From Formicarius rufipectus (lineage: Eukaryota; Chordata; Aves; Passeriformes; Formicariidae), in NCBI GenBank assembly GCA_013399695.1, contig VXAU01004425.1:208379-272378 (forward strand): 64,000 nucleotides of DNA, written 5' to 3'. Under the pieces are notes generated by a model. That model saw nothing but the letters and a program-made list of their open reading frames with translations. It was not told the DNA's origin and made no database searches. The translations under genes and the position numbers were made by a program. This document shows, piece after piece, positions 53,901 to 64,000 of the stretch (position 1 is its first letter; the number at the start of each line of letters is the position of its first letter).

Positions 53901-54101
53901 TGAACATGTCCAGTCAGGAACTACAGCAGAATTACTTTCAGAAACTCAGATGTAAAGATTTCTATTTGAAATAGGATTGCCATATTATTGTTTAGCATAG
54001 TCCAGCCTGAAAACAACTAAAATACGTATGTTTTCATATGACTCTGATCTCATTATCTGTTTTTTATGTACTTTCTCTTACTCTCCATCCTTCAGAAAAA
54101 C

Positions 54102-54123
54102 AATGAGAATGAAATGAGAATGA
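54102..54123. repeat. Tandem 11-mer, two copies
   Basis: aatgagaatga occurs twice in direct succession. Confidence 0.75.
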
Positions 54124-56893
54124 AAATAAGATGAGGATAATCTCTTCAGTTTTCTAGGTCTCCTACTTTTCATTAAAATCCTTGAGAATATATTATTCTT
54201 ACCATGTCAAATCTCCATAAAGGCAAATTCAGTAAGGCTTCATGTTTCAGTATAGATTTTCAGCACAGGACCATGGTGGGGAGTTAGCTCCGGCAAGGAC
54301 TTTGCTTCTGTATTTCTCACATACCTGAAACATGATGAGTGGTATTATAGCTGAATAGTGTGCGTTCAGGTCATTTTTTAGTGAAAGATTGTGGCTTTCC
54401 TTTCATGGCAGAATATCATAAAAATAAATTGTAATCAGATCCAGTTTTGTTTGTAAGTAATCTTTTCTTGTTTGGAATGAAATAAGGTTTGGTTTTTTTC
54501 TATGTGATACTGTTCAGGACTAGATCACTAAAAATAACTTGTCTTGCTACTGTGATACATGTGTCTGACTCTGGTCTTTGTCCTTGAGAAGAAATTTGGA
54601 ACTGTTCTGTACTTGATCACAGTTATGGAAATACCTTTTCTTCCTATGTGTGTTGTAAATAACTGTTGAGAAAAGATATTGAAAAATAACTTGATGTCAG
54701 TCATTAATATTTAAAATATTGAAAGGTATAAGAAGAAATTTATTTTGCTTTCTTTGTGATCCTTTGAAATGTTGTTTCATGTAAAGCACATCAAAGACCT
54801 TTTCTTGCAGTGTTATTAGAGGTAACTTTCCCCTTTGGTTTCTCCAATAAAAAAAGTTTTCAGTGTATCCTACATCTGTCTGCTTCTAAACCAGTAATAG
54901 TACAAAACCTGTGGACTATTTAGCAGTGTGTCTGCAGTTCAGATAGGAAGAAAAATATCTGTAATTATCTGTATGTAACTAGATTAGATAGCAGAGACCA
55001 ATGACAGCTAATGAGAACAGAACAAAAATAAGGGAAGTAAGACCTGGAAAGATCTGCTTGCATACCTGGAACTCATTCCTGGAGGAAACAAACAAACTTT
55101 CCGCCCACCAAACACTAAGTAGAGGTTGTATCACTTCTGCAGGCCTTAGCCTCCACAAAGAAGCTCACACATGTGGTAACTTTGAGTGGTAGATTTAGCA
55201 GAACACCTAGGTTGACCAACCATGCTAACTTGTCTTTCATGATTCTTCTTGGTGACAACAGAAAAATATACTTCTCCAGAAAAAACACACCTCTTAGCCT
55301 CTTGCTTGAATTACTGTCAGGAGAAAATTCTCAGCTTTCTTTAATTCTCCACCTATAAGTTCCTAACACCATTAGAGTTACTCTCAAGATACCATCCTTT
55401 CATGTGCTCCTTCTGTTTATCAATTGTCAGGCTTGTCAGCCTCTTGGTAATGTCCTGGATATCCTAGACCACCTCAGACAACACCAAATACATTTATTTT
55501 TGTAGGAGACTAAATAAAAGCTTCTTTAATTTCACTGCCTGTAGGAAGTTTAGGAAGATTGTGTGATTTACTTAGATCTTACAAATACCTGCCCCAAGGT
55601 TCACTGGATTTGACTTCACTCAATTGCCTGATGCTCCGTCTGTACAACGAGAAAGTCTGAACAATGTAACTGAAACTGCAATCCAAAGTATGATTGTAGC
55701 ATTTAATTAAAATATCCCAGGTACTGAGAGAGTGAGGGCAAAGAAACTTAGGAGACAAAGCAGCCACTGAGAACTTGGAGTCTCAGCAAGCTCAGAAGAC
55801 TATGTTAATCTGCTATGTTCTCTTTCCTGTTAGTACCTATCCAAATAACCACCTTATATATCTCTACCATGCTGAAGACTCCTTCCTCAGTTGCAGTAGA
55901 AATACATACATTTTAATACTTTAACACAAACATTTTACACCATCATAAATGACTAGAAGTAATCTATGAGACATCTCATTGATGTTTGGAATACTTTCCT
56001 GAGTTAGGTTCTTGATCGATATGCAAATACTACTGTTGTTTAAACCATTATCCATTCTGCATAGTGATCTCCAAACACCATGGAATACTAGAATGGTAGA
56101 GAAAAGAAATGGAATAGGGTCTCATGAAGAGAAAGGAAAATGAAGATTGTCTTTGAGGGTTTCTGAACTCCTGGACCAAAATCACTACTACCTTAATCAA
56201 AAGGAGTTTTAATACTTGTGCAAATGGAATGAACATTTTTTCCTGGCAGGTATCTAAAAAACTCTTTGGTGGATAAATATAGGGCTAATGCCATTATTGG
56301 AGTTTGCTACCCTGAAGAAAGGGAACATTTATCCCCTAGTACTAGTCGTCCTAGAAATATACAAATCAAAGCTGGTTTTCATTGATCAGATTTCTACATT
56401 TCCATCAATATTACTGTATTTTTCCTTTCTAGGCTCTGGCATTTTTATAGGCTAATCAAATATCCAATATTACTAGGAGCCCTTTAAAGTGAATGCCAGA
56501 ACTACTAAGGAGTAATTTGAGAATTAGATCTATTTTTGTTAGTTGAAATGATCTTGACTTGCTCATATTGTATTGTACCTGATGCTTAGTAATATGATAG
56601 TACTGATACAAATAGAAAGATATCCGGTTTGAAGTTCTTAAATATCTGTTAAAAGTGGTGAGCAGTCCAAGCACATTAAAATTCCATTTTCCCCTGTACA
56701 AGTGTTTGCTGCAGATGACCCCCACTGATCTTAAATATATTTCTGTATCTGTAACTGAATAGAGGTTTTCTGTACAGCATGTTCTAATGGTACTCTGGCT
56801 TTTAGCCAACAAGGCACTGAATAAGGCTATTTTTAAAATACAGAAACTGGGAACAGCTGCAGCAATCAAATTTGATAAAAACAGAGAGGAACT

Positions 56894-56902
56894 NNNNNNN
56901 NN
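56894..56902. other. Assembly gap of nine N
   Basis: Nine undetermined bases are followed by a T run, so the gap is probably a homopolymer or low-complexity stretch. Single ambiguous bases also occur at 17974 and 57204. Confidence 0.95.
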
Positions 56903-58039
56903 TTTTTTTAATGGTTTGTCCAAGTTTAGACTCCTTTCATAGAACGGCTTTTGTTCGGTTGGATGAAGAGGGTACAAGAGTAATGCAGTGAAATCCTTTT
57001 GAACAAATAACTTCTAAAAGAATACAGATTAAAATAATAGGGGGCTTTTTGGTGCAGCAGCATGTTCAATGCAATTGTACCTCAAACAGTTAAAAGAATA
57101 AATCCATTTAAAAAGAACACATTTTATCTGCCAAGCTTTACCATAAAAGGCTTATACATGATACTCTCTCAAATTGGAAGATGAAATATCTCTTGTTTCA
57201 AATNAAACTCTCCGGTCCTTCCCTCTGCTAGGCTGGGGGGAAAAAAAGTTCACATAAGGAAAAGTTTTACAAAGGCCTTCTGTGCACAGTAAAAAGTTTC
57301 ATAAAATAATTGTATGGACTGATTCTTTCTTGTTTGTCCTTCTGTTTTTTGGGGGGAAAAACTTGTCATTTTATGATTAATGAGAGTCAGGAGATGATTA
57401 TGTACACAGAAAAAATCCATTACACAGTAGTAGGTTGAATTGTATCTGTTAAATGATTCCATCTGAGGATACAGTGTCTGTGCTAGACTGATACAAGACA
57501 CAAGATACTGGCTAAAGTTAAGGTTCCACCAAAATCAGTTAGAGTTATGCCACTGAATTCAGCAGGGATAGGATTTTATTGATTGCACTCTTACCCCACT
57601 AGAGCTACTTAGTGCACCGTCAATTCTGATGGTGGAATTTCTCACGGAATACAGGTACATATATCATATGTTTGTATGTCCACAGAGTTATTAAATGTTT
57701 ATGCATTTTTTCTGTGTCTAGGTATATAAAATATTGGCTTAATTTATTATCACCATATCTGAGTATTTCTCCAGGGTGAGAATTACAGCAGTGATATACT
57801 TTCCTTCAGGCTAAGAGATGGGCTGAACTTGCTTTATTTTAAAAACAGGAATATAGAATTGATAGAGATAGAGAATTGATACTGGCATGAAATTAGATGT
57901 ATGGATCCACCTGAGATTTTTAATGCTTACAAGCAAACTCAGCAATGCAAAATACTCAAAATTAGGTCAAATGCTATAGATATAGAACTTGATGTATACC
58001 CTTGAAGTCAACATTAAGAGGGAAAACAGACGTTTGAAA

Positions 58040-58120
58040 ACAGAAGGCTTAAATTCAGGATTTGCTGATTTATTTCCTGTCTCTGCTACAAACTTCACAT
58101 GTGATTATGGCCAGGTCAGT
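58040..58120 (+). mobile_element. Possible ancient MIR/CORE-SINE-like fragment
   Basis: The segment around 58076-58117 (cctgtctctgctacaaactt, then cacatgtgattatggccagg and tcag) resembles the amniote SINE core usually reading CTCTGCCAC-AGACTTCCTGTGTGACCTTGGGCAAGTCAC. A second weak match to its TGTAAAATGGGGATAATAATA part lies at about 58257-58280, farther away than expected. It is too diverged to name a family. Confidence 0.3.
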
Positions 58121-61100
58121 TCTGCAAACTCAGGTGCTTAACTTTTTATGGTGGAAATACTATTATGACTCTTGTGGGTCTACACACAATATATGCAGCT
58201 GAATATAAGAACAAATATTTTGCAACACCCAAACATGTCCATGTACAATTTGCACTTTGCAAAATGGACGTAATAATATTATTTTTCCCCAGTGCTTTGT
58301 CTGTTTTATTTGTCTATAAATTTTTGGATAGGGGAGCTGTCTTTTGTATATATCTGTGAATCAGTAAGGAAATGTAACCTCGACATCATCTGGACCTTGT
58401 ATAATTCTGATATAAATAATTACAAATGTTGAGGCATATGTTACTTCAGGTAGCTTCTCTAAAGGAAAACATAACAGAAACCAGGATGTACAGATTGCGC
58501 GTGATTACTGATGTTTTGCCAGGAATTTAGAAGAAGGTGTTCATTTGAAATTGGAGAAATGCTGTGACATTAAACACTTTTTTTAGCATTTTTTGCAACA
58601 GTAGTCCCTGTCCTTGCATATGGAAGGGAACCCCACATTCCTGCATAAGGGGTAATTGGAGATTTAATACATGCCGTGTTCTAGGAAGATACTGGAGTAT
58701 TCATGTGGTGCAGAGCATTGAGCCTGGGAGTTTTTCAAGGATCCTCTGGCATCATACCAGCTTTCAAATTATTGTCCAGTATTTTAGCTGGAACCAAAAA
58801 ATTTCCAGCTTGATGACTACTAGGGTTTGATTACTTTTAGTAAGCTATGGAGCCCCTTCTCTTTGAAGACAAACTGCAGCCAGAGACAGATTTACCACTG
58901 ACCAACAGTATTTTTATGCAAATATGCCTGAGTGAGTGCCATAACCCCAAGTTATAATAGAGTCATTCAATCTCTTGCCAGGACAGCAATATTTATATAT
59001 TGCAAAGATAAATTGGATATCAAAACCAGTTCCATTACAGAGGGAAAGTTCTCTATGTAAATCAGTGTTTCTAATTACGCCATGATTCTTCCCACCCCCT
59101 ACCCCATTTTGCTTTCCTTGCTTTATCTTCATAGATGAATTCCAAATGTGTTTTTCTCTTGTGTGTTCACTTTGAATATTGAAGCATTCAGCTAATGCCA
59201 AGCTAATGGATAATGTAAACTCTTCACTACAAAAGTTTAAAGTCTCCAAGTATGTTTCTTCATGCCTTGGGGAAGGGCTATAAAAGGCTTATAATTCACA
59301 TATAGTGTTTTGTCTGCCACTGTGCAAGTTTCTGTTTGAACTTCTCTTTCTCTTGATGCCTGATGGGAAGAAATGGGCAGTCAGCTCCCTAGTGACTTTA
59401 TCTTCCCATCAGGAATGAGTGCAAGGGGTCAGATGCCCCTCCGCATGCTAGTCACCGTCTGCTGACAGCAGTACTCCCCTGGGAGAGCTGGCTTTGTTTA
59501 CTGACAGGGCTAATATGAGGAGACACGTGAAGTACTTTGGTTAGTGGAGTAGGGCAGGAGAGGCATGGTGCTGTGAAAACATTCCCACACACTCTAATGG
59601 CTCATTCACATAGAAAACAAGCGAGAGCCTTCAGCTCTTTCACAGAGCTCAAAGTAGAACAAACGGACTCAGGAACCCCAAGGCACCAGTCGAAAAAACA
59701 CTTTCCTAATGGACTAATACCGAGATGCTCTCAGTGATAGCTTACCTACCAGACTTCAGCTCTCACTTAGTCAACTAAATGACTTGGCCAGAATGAAAAA
59801 CTGCTCAGTAGCTGGGAGTTGCTTTTGTTCACTGTTAGGTGCCAAATTCTTCTTGAAAAATCTAACTTTCAGTTTCCTAAACCCAAACCTTCTAAAACTA
59901 GTTATAAGAGGTGAAGCATGCACTGGAGAATTTCATCAATACAATCACGAATTATTTCCCTTTCGAAAAAAAATTAGGATGCTGAAGAAATGCAACATCC
60001 CTAAAAAACAATACCTTTTTTGCTTTATAATCAGTAGAGACACGGATAAACAAGTGTGTAACTTTAGGATATAATTTGAGGACTGAAAAGAGTGACTTTC
60101 TCAATTAGGTCTCAAATGCAAAAATAGGGCTACATGTCATGGAAAAGTTGTTTGAAGTGATGAATGATGCTTAGTGAACAGCAACATTTGTTATTCTCCT
60201 CTGAATTTTTAAGACATATAAGAAATCAACAAGAACAGTGATACTAGATCAACCCACAAGTTTGTGTAGCCTGTATTAGAAATAAGGTATAAAAGAGCAA
60301 ATTTACAGTGAATTTTCTGTTAAGATATCATACCAAATATGTAGCCTTTTTTATTTAAGGCATTTCAAAGTTTAGTAGGGCATCATAGCATAACAAAGTA
60401 TTATGTAAAAAAGGATTTCCTGCTTGCCTGGAAATGCTATGAAGTTCTTTGGTTCTTGCATTTTGTGGAATACTGAATTATAGAACTGTCTTCACCTACT
60501 CTGTGGCACTTATGATTTTCTCGTCTTTCCTCCATTAATCTCCTTACTTCCTGTAAGCTACTAGTCTAATTTATTTTCATACAGAAGTTGCTCCATAATT
60601 GTTACATGTTTTCTGATTTGTCATTTCTAGTTATTTTACATCCTCCTCTGCATTGCTGAGTGGACTGGAACTACAAACTCTATACTTTATGGATGTACCA
60701 TTTCTAATATTTGATGATCATAAATTGAGCATTATGCTGATATTTTCATAGAAATAGCCACAGTAACTCCACAATGTTATTTCCTACATGACAGTATCGA
60801 TTGAAGTTCAGCAAAACAAACATGTACAGACATATACACATGGACACACACATACCATATTTATTTTCAAAAGTTATATATATGTATATAACAGTCTACA
60901 TATCTGTAGTTGTCTGTTTCTCATGAGCATTGTTGCATATATTGAACTTTCTGCCTTTGTATAGCTCCATTACTCAGTACTGTAAAATTTCTAAACTTTT
61001 TTAATTGACTTTTGTCTCTCCTCTGTTGAATACTCCATAACTCACTCTCTGCTTCTGTTTCTGGATTATTTAGGGGTATATGTTGAGCAGTACAGAGGCC

Positions 61101-63685
61101 AGCACAGATCTTTCTGAGAAGTTGGTGATAAACTTCTGCCAGAATGAAGAATGACTACCCCTTTCCTGGCTTTTAATTTAATGCAAGATCAGATCTCCTT
61201 TAATAGAGCTTAATCTCTTTCAGAGTCTTTGTGAAGACCCTTTAAGAACAAATGTCATTCATTCATTGATGTCTTGACCCTTATATTCAACCAGTGTACT
61301 TATACCTATAGGCATATAGCATCATTGAAGAATGGGACTAAAATAGACACACTCCTTTCTCCACTTTTGTTCGCTCTGGGTTCTGATCAAGGTCATATAT
61401 CTCAAGGATTTGTTGAAATGGATATGACTATGTCAAAGCATTAGGTCAAATATATTAGCAAGGGAGAAGTACGAACTAATGCAGTCAATAATTGCATGTT
61501 ACATTTGCTTTAGTTTTTACTGTTTCTGAAGGAAAGTTATGTCTAATTTAAGATCAATTTTAAAAATACTCATTTTTGGCCTAAAATAACTCTGCTTTGG
61601 CAATGTGCCACTTCAAATATGAAGTTTTTGAGAAGGCTTCACTTTTTAGGTAGATGAGAGTATAGTTCAGTTCCATCTTCCAATATTTAATATCCCACAT
61701 TTTTTGAGAAGTGTGGTAGAGATCAAAGAGTGGGATTTGGCCCTTAGTTACCTGCTGTTACTGGCACTAATCTCACAGCTATTGAAAAATGATGCATCAA
61801 ATTTAAATCACTGCAAATGTCACTATTCTGAATCTTGCACATGTTGTCTGAGCTGTCAGAAATAAAAATCTGTTCTTAATTATTCTCCCATTTAAAAAAA
61901 TAGTAATTTTCTAATAACCCAGTGAATAGGAATTTGCTGTTTTCTTTGGCTGGAAACATTTTAATGATTTAGTACATCTATAAAGTTCTGTGTGCTTTTA
62001 CAGCATAGTAGCTTTTGAAAATGACTAGGATTTTCCCCTTTAAATCCCTGTGGCTACCAAGAAAAGCAGAAGTTGTTTAAATCTCAGTTAAGTTTGAAAG
62101 TGAGTAAATTAAAGAAAACATTTCAAGGAAAAAAAAAAAAGCCAGATATACAAAATTGGGAATACTTGTGTTACAGGGATGCAAAATATAAAAATGTACA
62201 GTTAGATTAATCATATTGTATATTTTAATATTTTGTCTATCTTATTGTTTTCCCTTAATAGGAAGGAATAGTGTTTATTCTTTTATTCACCAATTTCATA
62301 TGGAACTGGTTTCATGGTGGTGAGAAAATGAAAATACCAGAGAATATTAAGAGAGTGTAAGGAGAAAAATGAAGGCTTTGGATAGTATTAGATTTTGTAG
62401 TTGGAAGTAGAATAATCAAGACCATAAATCCTGTTTGCTTTTAATATTTTTCCCCCCATCACAGTACTTCTTTCAGTTAATTACCTTCATTGAAAGCCCA
62501 AAGCAGTGAACAGAAAAGACTCCAATTGAAACTTTGGAATAGCCTCATAGACACGATGGTTAGCATTAAATTCTACCTTCCTTAAAGGTGAAAGGGTTGA
62601 AAATATGCAGAATAATGTGCTCTCCTCTATTGTTTTTCTCAATGTGATGATAGACTCACATTTTAGCTCATTGCATACCTTTTGGAAACAAATATTAATG
62701 GCCAATTTATAAAACACACATACAGCTAAAAAAGAAATATTTCTTTTTCTTGTTCATTTGGTTTTGGCAGCACGTATTTACACAGGAGCATATAAAACAT
62801 TTCATACAAAACACCCTAGTTGGTTCTGGATAATATGTCGTTACCTTGCTTGATTGCTTCTCAAACCAGACTGTTATATTACTGTTTAAGTTTCTGTTTG
62901 CACCTGAAATTCTAGACAGAATTTGTCCTTGCTTCTTGAAGTCAAGCAAACTAATACTTATTTTGCTAGATATATTATTTATCTAAATAGTTTTAGAAGT
63001 TTAATGCCAAAGTGCTATGTAGACAAAAAGTAGTGTGAAACAAAAATATATAACTGAGTGCAAACAAGCACTACAAAGTCCAGGAAGGTTATGTGGATAG
63101 TTACTAATATATGGTGTTTTTCTTCCTTTTTGCATTGCATCTGTGCACTAGTTAAGACTGTGATCCAATGCAAAAAAATAATCAGTCTAATAATGCATAC
63201 ACACAAAGTCTGAATTAGAGTTGTACACGTCATCTGGAACATACAGTGTTTAAGAGAATTCAGTAGGTTCTGGAGCACTGACACTTTCCTTAGAGATTTT
63301 AAATATCTGTTGAAGGAACAAACAGCATGAATTTCTGAACTGCAAGCATGTCATTCTCTGTATGTCAGGTCAACAAATAAAGGAACCTCTCCCATTTTCT
63401 CATATAATGATATTATTTGTTCAGTATTTATGTATTAAAATAAATCATGGATATAAATATTGTACTTTATAATCATTTTGGTCAGGATATTTTTGAATGG
63501 TATGACAGCAGGCCCAGTTGTGTCCAACCTTAAAGCTGCAATCACTTCTTAGGAGTAATCATTTTTGCCAGTTTTGTTCTCCACATCTTTTATTATCAGC
63601 TTGTCTTCTGAGAGCTTGTGCTAGTCAATATGACTGCTATCAAAATGTTTTCTGACAAAATGTGGGTTTTTCTCAACTTTTACAG
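58121..63685. other. Intron stretch, right end of the giant intron
   Basis: AT-rich intron with one perfect 13-bp inverted repeat at 59359-59413 and a purine/pyrimidine-alternating zone near 60825-60900. No gene was recognised. It ends in a T-rich acceptor tract before 63686. Confidence 0.6.
59359..59413. repeat. 13-bp perfect inverted repeat
   Basis: cctgatgggaaga (59359-59371) is exactly complementary to tcttcccatcagg (59401-59413), with a 29-base spacer. The arms are of mixed composition, so this is less likely to arise by chance than the AT palindromes nearby. It would form a hairpin in the DGKB pre-mRNA. Confidence 0.75.
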
Positions 63686-63806
63686 ACCTGAGTGACCAGC
63701 TCATGGAAGTGGTTGGTCTGGAAGGAGCCATGGAGATGGGACAGATATACACAGGTCTGAAAAGTGCAGGAAGACGGCTTGCCCAGTGCTCATCTGTTGT
63801 CATCAG
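63686..63806 (+). CDS. DGKB: DGKB exon, second part of the C-terminal catalytic accessory region
   Basis: This exon continues diacylglycerol kinase beta. Joined to the G at 5453 it begins with aspartate, then reads LSDQLMEVVGLEGAMEMGQI and on through YTGLKSAGRRLAQCSSVVI, ending with AG, the first two bases of the next codon (arginine in known family members). DLSDQL, EVVGLEGAMEMGQIYTGLK and AGRRLAQCS are hallmark family motifs near the end of the accessory domain. The acceptor is a T-rich tract ending in acttttacag and the donor is gtatta, which is acceptable but weaker than the upstream donor. The length of 121 bases equals two bases, 39 codons and two bases, so it is frame-consistent. The gamma paralogue is very similar in this segment, so the beta call rests mainly on the upstream exon and the matching split-codon phase. 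The final exons lie to the right of the window. Confidence 0.95.
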
Positions 63807-64000
63807 GTATTATTAAATGTGTTGGTATGTGTGAGCCACTGATCATGGAGTACACTAATTTCATTGTTCTTTATAATTTCTGAACTAAAAGTGACCAGAA
63901 AATTCATAACAGAGTAAACTTGGCTTAGGGCACATGGCAAAAAATAATTATTCTAAGTGTTGCATTAAATAAGACTGGAAAAGAGAGAGGTGGTCAATTC
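63807..64000 (+). other. DGKB: DGKB intron (5' part), downstream of the second exon
   Basis: This is the start of the following intron, beginning gtatta. No element or gene was recognised in the visible 194 bases. Confidence 0.85.

Larger units (their letters stand above)
38766..58039. other. Intron stretch without confidently recognised elements
   Basis: About 19 kb. It includes several overlapping minus-strand open frames at 39544-40098 without domain motifs, a poly-A run near 40520-40535, a 96-base G/T-rich strand-asymmetric tract at 42567-42662, a T-run/A-run pair at 47503-47579, a C-run at 51637-51647, short inverted repeats at 44640-44725 and 50907-50924, and the N positions at 56894-56902 and 57204. 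No gene was recognised. Confidence 0.6.
5454..63685 (+). other. DGKB: DGKB intron of 58,232 bp, complete
   Basis: The intron runs from gtaaga at 5454 to cttttacag at 63685, in phase 1 (G|AC). It fills about 91 percent of the window. It is AT-rich with many poly-T and poly-A runs. The recognisable inserts are two CR1 fragments, one tRNA-derived SINE, one solo LTR and one hAT transposase relic, all annotated separately. Very large introns are typical of this gene in other vertebrates. Confidence 0.93.

Noticed and set aside
56456..56977. Longest open frame in the window (minus strand, 173 codons)
   Set aside because: It runs through the nine-N gap, so its openness is partly artificial. The protein shows no domain and its composition is that of AT-rich non-coding DNA.
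1..64000. CRISPR arrays, operons, prokaryotic genes, or a phage or plasmid system
   Set aside because: No regularly spaced repeats were seen, and the split DGKB exons, CR1 elements and tRNA SINE establish vertebrate nuclear DNA.

Overview
The window is a stretch of bird nuclear DNA, very probably from a songbird (passerine). It is AT-rich and almost entirely intronic. Two short coding exons, at 5258-5453 and 63686-63806 on the + strand, encode consecutive parts of the C-terminal accessory half of the catalytic domain of diacylglycerol kinase beta (DGKB). A split aspartate codon (G|AC) joins them in frame across an intron of 58,232 bases. The bird assignment rests on CR1 retroelement fragments with avian-type 3' sequence. 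The passerine assignment rests on a tRNA-Ile-derived SINE with a CR1-like tail, which matches the songbird TguSINE1 type as I remember it.

Layout. 1-5257: end of the preceding DGKB intron, with one unexplained exon-like open frame at 427-576. 5258-5453: first DGKB exon. 5454-63685: the giant intron, which holds a CR1 fragment (16700-16826, antisense), the tRNA-Ile/CR1 SINE (17196-17331, antisense), an open remnant of a hAT-superfamily transposase C-terminus (22213-22512, sense), a 301-bp solo LTR with a perfect 6-bp target duplication (36744-37056, sense), a roughly 500-bp CR1 fragment (38262-38765, antisense), and a possible ancient MIR/CORE-SINE-like piece (58040-58120). 63686-63806: second DGKB exon. 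63807-64000: start of the next intron. No other protein-coding gene, functional tRNA, rRNA, CRISPR array or operon structure was seen. Most 60-110 codon open frames in the intron lack codon or motif signs of coding and were left out.

Function. Only DGKB is supported as a working gene. It is a calcium-regulated type I diacylglycerol kinase that converts diacylglycerol to phosphatidic acid at membranes and is mainly neuronal in other vertebrates. The mobile-element relics sit inside its transcript. All recognised CR1 and SINE copies lie antisense to DGKB. The solo LTR lies in the sense direction and carries a TATA-like motif and an AATAAA signal, so it is the element most likely to affect the host transcript. 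The most notable finds are the open hAT relic, the clean solo LTR and the SINE. I found no convincing new biological system. Three short N positions or runs (17974, 56894-56902, 57204) mark assembly uncertainty.
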